Below are positions 12,795-23,943 of a DNA stretch of 64,000 nt, in pieces (position 1 is the first letter of the stretch; each line of letters begins with the position of its first letter). The translations under genes were made by a program, and so were the position numbers. The stretch covers positions 124,001-188,000 of the forward strand of contig NW_027478868.1 of the NCBI RefSeq assembly GCF_051014685.1. Direction: 5' to 3'. The stretch is from Ptiloglossa arizonensis (lineage: Eukaryota; Arthropoda; Insecta; Hymenoptera; Colletidae). A model generated the notes under the pieces. That model did no database searches, was not told where the DNA came from, and worked only from the letters and a program-made list of their open reading frames with translations.

Positions 12795-14916
12795 CTCGCG
12801 AACGGATTGACGAATTCGAAAAATTTCTGTTGCGTCTGAAAGCAGAAACTCTCCCGATTAGAACGGTATGTGCATTTTTCCCCTAGGCCATTGTAGTTAT
12901 TGCTTTCGAGTATCAGACTTGCGAAAACTTTGATGGTTTCTCAACCATACCTTAACTTCAAACTCCCATATCTCGCGAACGGATTGACGAACTCGAGAAA
13001 TTCCTGTTGCATCTGAAAGTAGAAACTCGACCGATTACAATGGTGTGTGTACTCTTCGCCTCGGCCATTCCAGTTATTGGTTTCTAGCATCAGAATTGCG
13101 AAAATTTTGATGGTTTTTCAACCATCTCTTAACTTCAAACTCCCATATTTCGCGAACGGATTGACGAATTCGAAAAATTTCTGTTGCGTCTGAAAGCAGA
13201 AACTCTCCCGATTAGAACGGTATGTGCATTTTTGCCCTAGGCCATAGTAGTTATTGGTTTCGAGTATCAGACTTGCGAAAATTTTGATGGTTTCTCAACC
13301 ATTCCATAACTTCAAACTCCCATATATGGGAACGGATTTACGAACTCGAGAAATTCCTGTTGCATCTGAAAGTTGAAACTCGCCCGATTACAACGGTATG
13401 TGTATTTTTGCTCTAGACCATAGTAGTTATTGGTTTCGAGTATAAGACATGCGAAAATTTTGATGGTTTCTCAACCATTGCTTAACTTCAAACTCCCATA
13501 TCTCGCGAACGGATTTACGAACTCGAGAAATTCCTGTTGCATCTGAAAGCAGAAACTCGCCCGATTTCAACGGTTTGTGCATTTTTGCCCTAGGCCATAT
13601 TAATTAATGTTTTCGAGTATAACACTTGCGAAAATTTTGATGGTTTCTCAACCATTCCTTAACTGCAAACTCCCATATCTCGCGAACGGATTGACGAACT
13701 CGAGAAATTCCTGTTGCATCTGAAAGCAGAAACTCGCCCGATTACAACGGTATTTGTATTTTTCCCCTAGGCCATTGTAGTTATTGCTTTCGAGTATCAG
13801 ACTTGCGAAAACTTTGATGGTTTCTCAACCATACCTTAACTTCAAACTCCCATATCTCGCGAACGGATTGACGAACTCGAGAAATTCCTGTTGCATCTGA
13901 AAGTAGAAACTCGACCGATTACAATGGTGTGTGTACTCTTCGCCTCGGCCATTCCAGTTATTGGTTTCTAGCATCAGAATTGCGAAAATTTTGATGGTTT
14001 TTCAACCATCTCTTAACTTCAAACTCCCATATTTCGCGAACGGATTGACGAATTCGAAAAATTTCTGTTGCGTCTGAAAGCAGAAACTCTCCCGATTAGA
14101 ACGGTATGTGCATTTTTCCCCTAGGCCATTGTAGTTATTGCTTTCGAGTATCAGACTTGCGAAAACTTTGATGGTTTCTCAACCATACCTTAACTTCAAA
14201 CTCCCATATCTCGCGAACGGATTGACGAACTCGAGAAATTCCTGTTGCATCTGAAAGTAGAAACTCGACCGATTACAATGGTGTGTGTACTCTTCGCCTC
14301 GGCCATTCCAGTTATTGGTTTCTAGCATCAGAATTGCGAAAATTTTGATGGTTTTTCAACCATCTCTTAACTTCAAACTCCCATATTTCGCGAACGGATT
14401 GACGAATTCGAAAAATTTCTGTTGCGTCTGAAAGCAGAAACTCTCCCGATTAGAACGGTATGTGCATTTTTCCCCTAGGCCATTGTTGCTATTGGTTTCG
14501 AGTATCAGACTTGCGAAAATTTTGATGGATTCTCAACCATTCCTTAACTTCAAACTCCCATATCTCGCGATCAGATTGACGAGCTCGCGAAATTCCTGTT
14601 GCATCTGACAGCAGAAACTCGCCCGATTACAACGGTATGTGTATTTTTGCCCTAGGCCATAGTAGTTATTGGTTTCGAGTATCAGACTTGCGAAATTTTG
14701 ATGATTTCTCAACCATACCTTAACTTCAAACTCCCATATCTCGCGAACGGATTGACGAGCTCGAGCCATTCCTGTTGCATCTGCAAGTAGAAACTCGCCC
14801 GATTACAAAGATATGTGTATTTTTCGCCTAGGCCTTTGTAGTTATTGGTTTCGAGTATCAGACTTGCGAAAACTTTGATGGTTTCTCAACCATACCTTAA
14901 CTTCAAACTCCCATAT
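12795..14916. repeat. HOR-1 unit 4, 12-mer with the same C/F hybrid
   Basis: Twelve monomers, 2122 bp: a C monomer with a CTCGCG start, B, a C/F hybrid (13149-13325), then G-H-A-B-C-B-C'-D-E. The first monomer has the F-type first box followed by C-type ATTCGAAAAATTTC, suggesting another switch within its first 20 bases. Confidence 0.87.
13149..13325. repeat. C/F hybrid monomer, second copy
   Basis: It has the same left C and right F composition and the same switch zone as the hybrid at 11027. The two were therefore probably copied from one crossover, showing duplication of larger blocks after the hybrid formed. Confidence 0.87.
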
Positions 14917-16684
14917 CTCGCGAACGGATTGACGAACTCGAGAAATTCCTGTTGCATCTGAAAGCAGACACTCGCCCGTTTACAACGGTATGTGTATTTT
15001 TGCCCTAGGCCATAGTAGTTATTGGTTTCGAGTATCAGACTTGCGAAAATTTTGATGGTTTCTCAACCATTCCATAACTTCAAACTCCCATATATGGGAA
15101 CGGATTTACGAACTCGAGAAATTCCTGTTGCATCTGAAAGTTGAAACTCGCCCGATTACAACGGTATGTGTATTTTTGCTCTAGACCATAGTAGTTATTG
15201 GTTTCGAGTATAAGACATGCGAAAATTTTGATGGTTTCTCAACCATTGCTTAACTTCAAACTCCCATATCTCGCGAACGGATTTACGAACTCGAGAAATT
15301 CCTGTTGCATCTGAAAGCAGAAACTCGCCCGATTTCAACGGTTTGTGCATTTTTGCCCTAGGCCATATTAATTAATGTTTTCGAGTATAACACTTGCGAA
15401 AATTTTGATGGTTTCTCAACCATTCCTTAACTGCAAACTCCCATATCTCGCGAACGGATTGACGAACTCGAGAAATTCCTGTTGCATCTGAAAGCAGAAA
15501 CTCGCCCGATTACAACGGTATTTGTATTTTTCCCCTAGGCCATTGTAGTTATTGCTTTCGAGTATCAGACTTGCGAAAACTTTGATGGTTTCTCAACCAT
15601 ACCTTAACTTCAAACTCCCATATCTCGCGAACGGATTGACGAACTCGAGAAATTCCTGTTGCATCTGAAAGTAGAAACTCGACCGATTACAATGGTGTGT
15701 GTACTCTTCGCCTCGGCCATTCCAGTTATTGGTTTCTAGCATCAGAATTGCGAAAATTTTGATGGTTTTTCAACCATCTCTTAACTTCAAACTCCCATAT
15801 TTCGCGAACGGATTGACGAATTCGAAAAATTTCTGTTGCGTCTGAAAGCAGAAACTCTCCCGATTAGAACGGTATGTGCATTTTTCCCCTAGGCCATTGT
15901 AGTTATTGCTTTCGAGTATCAGACTTGCGAAAACTTTGATGGTTTCTCAACCATACCTTAACTTCAAACTCCCATATCTCGCGAACGGATTGACGAACTC
16001 GAGAAATTCCTGTTGCATCTGAAAGTAGAAACTCGACCGATTACAATGGTGTGTGTACTCTTCGCCTCGGCCATTCCAGTTATTGGTTTCTAGCATCAGA
16101 ATTGCGAAAATTTTGATGGTTTTTCAACCATCTCTTAACTTCAAACTCCCATATTTCGCGAACGGATTGACGAATTCGAAAAATTTCTGTTGCGTCTGAA
16201 AGCAGAAACTCTCCCGATTAGAACGGTATGTGCATTTTTCCCCTAGGCCATTGTTGCTATTGGTTTCGAGTATCAGACTTGCGAAAATTTTGATGGATTC
16301 TCAACCATTCCTTAACTTCAAACTCCCATATCTCGCGATCGGATTGACGAGCTCGCGAAATTCCTGTTGCATCTGACAGCAGAAACTCGCCCGATTACAA
16401 CGGTATGTGTATTTTTGCCCTAGGCCATAGTAGTTATTGGTTTCGAGTATCAGACTTGCGAAATTTTGATGATTTCTCAACCATACCTTAACTTCAAACT
16501 CCCATATCTCGCGAACGGATTGACGAGCTCGAGCCATTCCTGTTGCATCTGCAAGTAGAAACTCGCCCGATTACAAAGATATGTGTATTTTTCGCCTAGG
16601 CCTTTGTAGTTATTGGTTTCGAGTATCAGACTTGCGAAAACTTTGATGGTTTCTCAACCATACCTTAACTTCAAACTCCCATAT
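14917..16684. repeat. HOR-1 unit 5, 10-mer
   Basis: Ten monomers, 1768 bp, in the same order as unit 1 and nearly identical to it, about 8 kb away. This shows that the 10-mer is a stable amplified form. Confidence 0.9.
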
Positions 16685-17790
16685 TACGCGAACGGATTGA
16701 CGAACTCGAGAAATTCCTGTTGCATCTGAAAGCAGACACTCGCCCGTTTACAACGGTATGTGTATTTTTGCCCTAGGCCATAGTAGTTATTGGTTTCGAG
16801 TATCAGACTTGCGAAAATTTTGATGGTTTCTCAACCATTCCATAACTTCAAACTCCCATATATGGGAACGGATTTACGAACTCGAGAAATTCCTGTTGCA
16901 TCTGAAAGTTGAAACTCGCCCGATTACAACGGTATGTGTATTTTTGCTCTAGACCATAGTAGTTATTGGTTTCGAGTATAAGACATGCGAAAATTTTGAT
17001 GGTTTCTCAACCATTGCTTAACTTCAAACTCCCATATCTCGCGAACGGATTTACGAACTCGAGAAATTCCTGTTGCATCTGAAAGCAGAAACTCGCCCGA
17101 TTTCAACGGTTTGTGCATTTTTGCCCTAGGCCATATTAATTAATGTTTTCGAGTATAACACTTGCGAAAATTTTGATGGTTTCTCAACCATTCCTTAACT
17201 GCAAACTCCCATATCTCGCGAACGGATTGACGAAGTCGAGAAATTCCTGTTGCATCTGAAAGCAGAAACTCGCCCGATTACAACGGTATTTGTATTTTTC
17301 CCCTAGGCCATTGTAGTTATTGCTTTCGAGTATCAGACTTGCGAAAACTTTGATGGTTTCTCAACCATACCTTAACTTCAAACTCCCATATCTCGCGAAC
17401 GGATTGACGAACTCGAGAAATTCCTGTTGCATCTGAAAGTAGAAACTCGACCGATTACAATGGTGTGTGTACTCTTCGCCTCGGCCATTCCAGTTATTGG
17501 TTTCTAGCATCAGAATTGCGAAAATTTTGATGGTTTTTCAACCATCTCTTAACTTCAAACTCCCATATTTCGCGAACGGATTGACGAATTCGAAAAATTT
17601 CTGTTGCGTCTGAAAGCAGAAACTCTCCCGATTAGAACGGTATGTGCATTTTTCCCCTAGGCCATTGTTGCTATTGTTTTCGAGTATCAGACTTGCGAAA
17701 ATTTTGATGGATTCTCAACCATTCCTTAACTTCAAACTCCCATATCTCGCGATCGGATTGACGAGCTCGCGAAATTCCTGTTGCATCTGA
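16685..17790. repeat. HOR-1 unit 6, partial (F-G-H-A-B-C'-D head)
   Basis: A six-monomer run plus the start of D. Private changes include TACGCG at 16685, GAAGTCGAG near 17233 and ATTGTTTTCG near 17674. D switches to an unrelated monomer at CTGAAAGTAGAAACTAGCCC around 17786, which is the right edge of HOR-1. Confidence 0.88.
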
Positions 17791-20700
17791 AAGTAGAAAC
17801 TAGCCCGATTACAAAGGTATGTGTATTTTTCCCCTAGGCCTTTGTAGTTATTGGTTTCGAGTATCAGACTTGCGAAAATTTTGATGGTTTCTCAAGCATT
17901 CTTTAACTTCAAACTCCCATATCTCGCGAACGGATTGACGTGCTCGAGAAATTCCTGTTGCATCTGAAAGTAGAAACTAGCCCGATTACAAAGGTATTTG
18001 CATTTTTCCCCTAGGCCTTTGTAGTTATTGGTTTCGAGTATCAGACTTGCGAAAAATTTGATGGTTTCTAAACCATTCCTTAAATTCAAACTCCCATACC
18101 TCGCGAACTGATTGACGAACTCGAGAAATTCCTACTGCATCTGAAAGTTGAAACTCGCCCGATTACAACGGTATGTGTATTTTTGCTCTAGACCATAGTA
18201 GTTATTGGTTTCGAGTATCAGACTTGCGAAAACTTTGATGGTTTCTCAACCATTCCTTAACTTCAAACTCCCATATGTCGCGAACGGATTGACGAACTGG
18301 AGAAATTCCTGTTGCATCTGAAAGTAGAAACCCGCCCGATTACAGTGGTGCGTGTATTTTTCCCCTAGGCCATTCCAGTTATTCGTTTCGAGTATTAGAC
18401 TTGCGAAAATTTTGATGGTTTCTCAACCATTCCTTAACTTCAAACTCCCATATCTCGCGAACGGATTGACGAACTCGAGAAATTCCTGTTGCATCTGAAA
18501 GTAGAAACTCGCCCGATTACAATGGTGTGTGTACTTTTCCCCTAGGCCATTCCAGTTATTCGTTTCGAGTATTAGACTTGCGAAAATTTTGATGGTTTCT
18601 CAACCATTCCTTAACTTCAAACTCCCATATCTCGCCAACGGATTGACGAACTCGAGAAATTCCTGTTGCATCTGAAAGTAGAAAGTTGCCCGATTACAAT
18701 GGTGTGTGTACTTTTCCCCTAGGCCATTCCAGTTATTGGTTTCGAGTATCAGACTTGCGAAAATTTTGATGGTTTCTCAACCATTCCTTAACTTCAAACT
18801 CCCATATCTCGCGAACGGATTGACGAACTCGAGAAATTCCTGTTGCATCTGAAGGTAGAAACACGCCCGATTACAATGGTGTGTGTACATTTCCCCTAGA
18901 CCGTTCCAGTTATTGGTTTCGAGTATCAGACTCGCGAAAATTTTGATGGTTTCTCAACCATCTCTTAATTCCAAACTCCGATATTTCGCGAACGGATTGA
19001 CGAACTTGAGAAATTCCTGACGCATCTGGAAGTAGAAACTTGCCCGATTACAATGGGGTGTGTACATTTCCCCTAGACCATTCCAGTTATTGGTTTCGAG
19101 AATCAGACTTGCGAAAATTTTGATGGTTTCTCAACCATCTCTTAACTTCAAACTCCAATATCTCGCGAACGGACTGACGAACTAGAGAAATTCCTGTTGA
19201 ATCTGAAAGCAGAGACTCGACCGATTACAACGGTATGTGTACTTTTCCCCTAGGCCATTCCAGTTATTGGTTTCGAGTATCAGACTTGCGAAATTTTGAT
19301 GGTTTCTCAACCATACCTTATCTTCAGACTCCCATATCTCGCGAACGGATTGACGAACTCGAGAAATTCCTGTTGCATCTGAAAGCAGAAAGTCGCCCGA
19401 TTACAACGGTATGTGTATTTTTGCCGTAGGCAATAGTAGTTATTGGTTTCTAGTACCAGACTTGCGAAAGTATAGATGGTTTCTCAACCATCTCTTAACT
19501 TCAAACTCCAATATCTCGCGAACGGACTGACGAACTAGAGAAATTCCTGTTGAATCTGAAACCAGAGACTCGACCGATTACAACGGTATGTGTACTTTTC
19601 CCCTAGGCCATTCCAGTTATAGGTTTCGAGTATCAGACCAGCGAAAATTTTGATGGTTTCTCAACCATTCCTTAACTTCAAACTCCCATATCTCGCGAAC
19701 GGATTGACGAACTCGAGAAATTCCTGTTGCATCTGAAAGTGGAAACTCGCCCGATTATAATGGTTTGTGTGCTTTTCCCCTAGGCCATTCCAGTTATAGG
19801 TTTCGAGAATCAGACTTGCGAAAATTTTGATGGTTTCTGAACCATTCCTTAACTTCAAATTCCCATATCACGCGAACGGATTGACGAACTCGAGAAATTC
19901 CTGTTGCATCTGAAAGTAGAAACTCGCCCGATTATAATGGTTTGTGTGCTTTTCCCTAGGCCATTCCAGTTATAGGTTTCGAGTATCAGACCAGCGAAAA
20001 TTTTGATGGTTTCTCAACCATTCCTTAACTTCAAACTCCCATATCTCGCCAACGGATTGACGAACTCGATATATTCGTGTTGCATCTGAAAGTAGAAACT
20101 CGCCCGATTACAATGGTGTGTGTGCTTTTCCCTTAGGCATTTCCAGTTTTTGGTTTCGTGTATCAGACTTGCGAAAATATTGATGGTTTCTGAACCATTC
20201 CTTAACTTCAAACTCCCATATCTCGCGAACGGATTGACGAATTCGAGAAATTCCTGTTGCATCTGAAAGTAGAAACTCGCCCGATTATAATGGTTTGTGT
20301 GCTTTTCCCCTAGGCCATTCCAGTTATAGGTTTCGAGTATAAGACCAGCGAAAATTTTGATGGTTTCTCAACCATTCCTTAACTTCAAACTCCCATATCT
20401 CGCGAACGGATTGACGAACTCGAGATATTCCTGTTGCATCTGAAAGCAGAAACTCGCCCGATTACAATAGTATGTGTATTTTTGCCCTATGCAATAGTAG
20501 TTATTGGTTTCGAGTATCAGACTTGCGAAAATTTTGATGGTTTCTCAACCATTCCTTAACTTCAAACTCCCATATCTCGCGAACAGATTGACGAACTCGA
20601 GATATTCCTGTTGCATCTGAAAGTAGAAACTCGCCCGATTACGATGGTGTGTACTTTTCCCTTAGGCCTTTCCAGTTATTGGTTTCGTGTATCAGATTCC

Positions 20701-21830
20701 GAAAAATTTGATGGTTTCTCAACCATTCCTTAACTTCAAACTCCCATACCTCGCGAACGGATTGACGAACTCGAGAAATTCCTGTTGCATCTGAAAGCAG
20801 AAGCTCGCCCGATTACAACGGTATTTGTATTTTTCCCCTAGGCCATTGTAGTTATTACTTTCGAGTATCAGACATGCGAAAATTTTGATGGTTTCACAAC
20901 CATTCCTTATCTTCAGACTCCCATATCTCGCGAACGGATTGACGAACTCGAGCAATTCCTGTTGCATCTGAAAGCAGAAAGTCGCCCGATTACAACGGTA
21001 TGTGTATTTTTGCCCTAGGCAATAGTAGTTATTGGTTTCTAGTATCAGACTTGCGAAAGTATAGATGGTTTCTCAACCATTTCTTAACTTCAAACTCCCA
21101 TATCTCGCGAACGGATTGACGAACTCGATATATTCGTGTTGCATCTGAAAGTAGAAACTCGCCCGATTACAATGGTGTGTGTGCTTTTCCCCTAGGCCAT
21201 TCCAGTTATAGGTTTCGAGTATCAGACCAGCGAAAATTTTGATGGTTTCTCAACCATTCCTTAACTTCAAACTCCCATATCTCGCGAACGGATTGACGAA
21301 CTCGAGAAATTCCTGTTGCATCTGAAAGTGGAAACTCGCCCGATTATAATGGTTTGTGTGCTTTTCCCCTAGGCCATTCCAGTTATAGGTTTCGAGAATC
21401 AGACTTGCGAAAATTTTGATGGTTTCTGAACCATTCCTTAACTTCAAATTCCCATATCACGCGAACGGATTGACGAACTCGAGAAATTCCTGTTGCATCT
21501 GAAAGTAGAAACTCGCCCGATTATAATGGTTTGTGTGCTTTTCCCTAGGCCATTCCAGTTATAGGTTTCGAGTATCAGACCAGCGAAAATTTTGATGGTT
21601 TCTCAACCATTCCTTAACTTCAAACTCCCATATCCCGCGAACGGATTAACGAACTCGAGATATTCCTGTTGCATCTGAAAGTAGAAACTCGCCCGATTAC
21701 GATGGTGTGTGTGCTTTTCCCCTAGGCCTTTCCAGTTATAGGTTTCGAGTATCCGACCAGCGAAAATTTTGATGGTTTCTCAACCATACCTTAACTTCAA
21801 ACTCCCATATCTCGCGAGCAGATTGATGAA
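17790..21830. repeat. Satellite block 3: mixed monomers with a 9-monomer duplication
   Basis: Non-HOR monomers, many with TTATAGGTTTCGAG and CAGACCAGCG variants. A stretch of about 445 bp at 19600-20045 recurs almost unchanged at 21189-21634, offset 1589 bp or nine monomers, including a shared 1-bp loss in CTTTTCCCTAGGCC. Confidence 0.82.
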
Positions 21831-21979
21831 TCCGAAAAATTCCTGTTGCATCTGAAAGTACAAACTCGCCCGATTGCAACGGTATGTGTTCTTTTCCCCT
21901 ATGCCATTACAGTTATTCGTTTCTAGCATCAGAGTTGCGAAAATTTTGATGGTTTCTCAACCGTCTCTTAACTCCAAAC

Positions 21980-21996
21980 TCCCGTATCTTGCGAAC
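21980..21996 (-). other. Perfect match to the CENP-B box consensus
   Basis: The minus strand reads GTTCGCAAGATACGGGA. The change from CGAG to CAAG falls in the four unconstrained positions, so all nine fixed bases match. Confidence 0.7.
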
Positions 21997-23926
21997 GGAT
22001 TGACGAACTCGAGAAACTGCTGCTGCACCTGAAAGTAGAAACTCGCCCGATTACAATGGTGTGTGTGCTTTTCCCCTAGGCCATTCCAGTTATAGGTTTC
22101 GAGTATCAGACCAGCGAAAATTATGATGGTTTCTCAACCATTCCTTAGCTTGAAACTCCTATATCTCGCGAGAGGATTGATGAATCCGAAAATTTCCTGT
22201 TGCATCTGAAAGTAGAAACTCGCCCGATTGCAACGGTATGTGTTCTTTTCCCCTAGGCCATTCCAGTTATTCGTTTCTAGCATCAGAATTGCGAAAATTT
22301 TGATGGTTTCTCAACCGTCTCTTAACTCCAAACTCCCATATCTCGCGAATGGATTGACGAACTGGAGAAATTCCTGTTGCATCTGAAAGTAGAAACTCGC
22401 CCGATTACAATGGTATGTGTATTTTTCACCTAGGTCTTTGTAGTTATTGGTTTCGAGTATCAGACTTGCGAAGATTTTGATGCTGTCTCAACCATTCCTT
22501 AACTTCAAACTCCCATATCTCGCGAACGGATTGACGAACTCGAGAAATTCCTGTTGCATCTGAAAGCAGAAAGTCGCCCGATTACAAAGGTATGTGTATT
22601 TTTTACCTAGGCCATTGTTGTTATTGGTTTCGAGTATCAGACTTGCGAAAATTTCGATGGTTCCCTAACCATTCCTTAACTTCAAACTGCCATATCTCGC
22701 GAACGGATTGACGAACTCGAGAAACTGCTGCTGCACCTGAAAGTAGAAACTCGCCCGATTACAATGGTGTGTGTGCTTTTCCCCTAGGCCATTCCAGTTA
22801 TAGGTTTCGAGTATCAGACCAGCGAAAATTATGATGGTTTCTCAACCATTCCTTAGCTTGAAACTCCTATATCTCGCGAGAGGATTGATGAATCCGAAAA
22901 TTTCCTGTTGCATCTGAAAGTAGAAACCCGCCCGATTACAACGGTATGTGTATTTTTCCCCTGGGTCTTTGTAGTTATTGGTTTCGAGTATCATACTTGC
23001 GAAGATTTTGATGCTTTCTCGACCATTCCTTAACTTCAAACTCCCACATCTCGCGAACGGATTGACGAACTGGGGTAATTCCTGTTGCACCTGAGAGTTG
23101 AAACTCGCCCGATTGCAACGGTATGTGTTCTTTTCCCCTAGGCCATTTCAGTTATTCGTTTCTAGCATCAGAATTGCGAAAATTTTGATGGTTTCTCAAC
23201 CGTCTCTTAACTCCAAACTCCCATATCTCGCGAATGGTTTGACGAACTGGAGAAATTCCTGTTGCATCTGAAAGTAGAAACTCGCCCGATTACAATGGTA
23301 TGTGTATTTTTCACCTAGGTCTTTGTAGTTATTGGTTTCGAGTATCAGACTTGCGAAGATTTTGATGCTGTCTCAACCATTCCTTAACTTCAAACTCCCA
23401 TATCTCGCGAACGGATTGACGAACTCGAGAAATTCCTGTTGCATCTGAAAGCAGAAAGTCGCCCGATTACAAAGGTATGTGTATTTTTTACCTAGGCCAT
23501 TGTTGTTATTGGTTTCGAGTATCAGACTTGCGAAAATTTTGATGGTTCCTTAACCATTCCTTAACTTCAAACTCCCATATCTCGCGAACGGATTGACGAA
23601 CTCTAGAAATTCCTGTTGCATCTGAAAGTAGAAACTCGCCCGATTACGATGGTGCGTGTGCTTTTCCCCTAGGCCATTCCAGTTATAGGTTTCGAGTATC
23701 CGACCAGCGAAAATTTTGATGGTTTCTCAACCATACCTTAACTTCAAACTCCCATATCTCGCGAGCGGATTGATGAATCCGAAAAATTCCTGTTGCATCT
23801 GAAAGTAGAAACTCGCCCGATTGCAACGGTATGAGTTCTTTTCCCCTATGCCATTACAGTTATTCGTTTCTAGCATCAGAGTTGCGAAAATTTTGATGGT
23901 TTCTCAACCGTCTCTTAACTCCAAAC

Positions 23927-23943
23927 TCCCGTATCTCGCGAAC
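23927..23943 (-). other. Perfect match to the CENP-B box consensus
   Basis: The minus strand reads GTTCGCGAGATACGGGA, with all nine fixed bases present. It lies in a block-4 monomer related to the one at 21980. Confidence 0.7.

Larger units (their letters stand above)
6961..17790. repeat. Higher-order repeat array HOR-1 (six units of 8-15 monomers)
   Basis: Nine monomer types, called here F, G, H, A, B, C, C', D and E, recur in a fixed order. The basic unit is F-G-H-A-B-C'-D-E (1414 bp). A longer form inserts C-B before C' (1768 bp). Unit starts are 6961, 8729, 10143, 12795, 14917 and 16685. The units differ by only scattered single bases, for example GATCAGATTG for GATCGGATTG at 14573 and TACGCG for CTCGCG at 16685. 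The last unit breaks off inside a D monomer near 17790, where older mixed monomers resume. Such homogeneity indicates recent amplification. Confidence 0.93.

Noticed and set aside
8345..16537. Five nearly identical 78-codon ORFs, suggestive of a gene family
   Set aside because: They are the D-E part of HOR-1 units read on the minus strand. Their identity follows from recent DNA duplication, and the flanking non-ORF sequence is just as well conserved.
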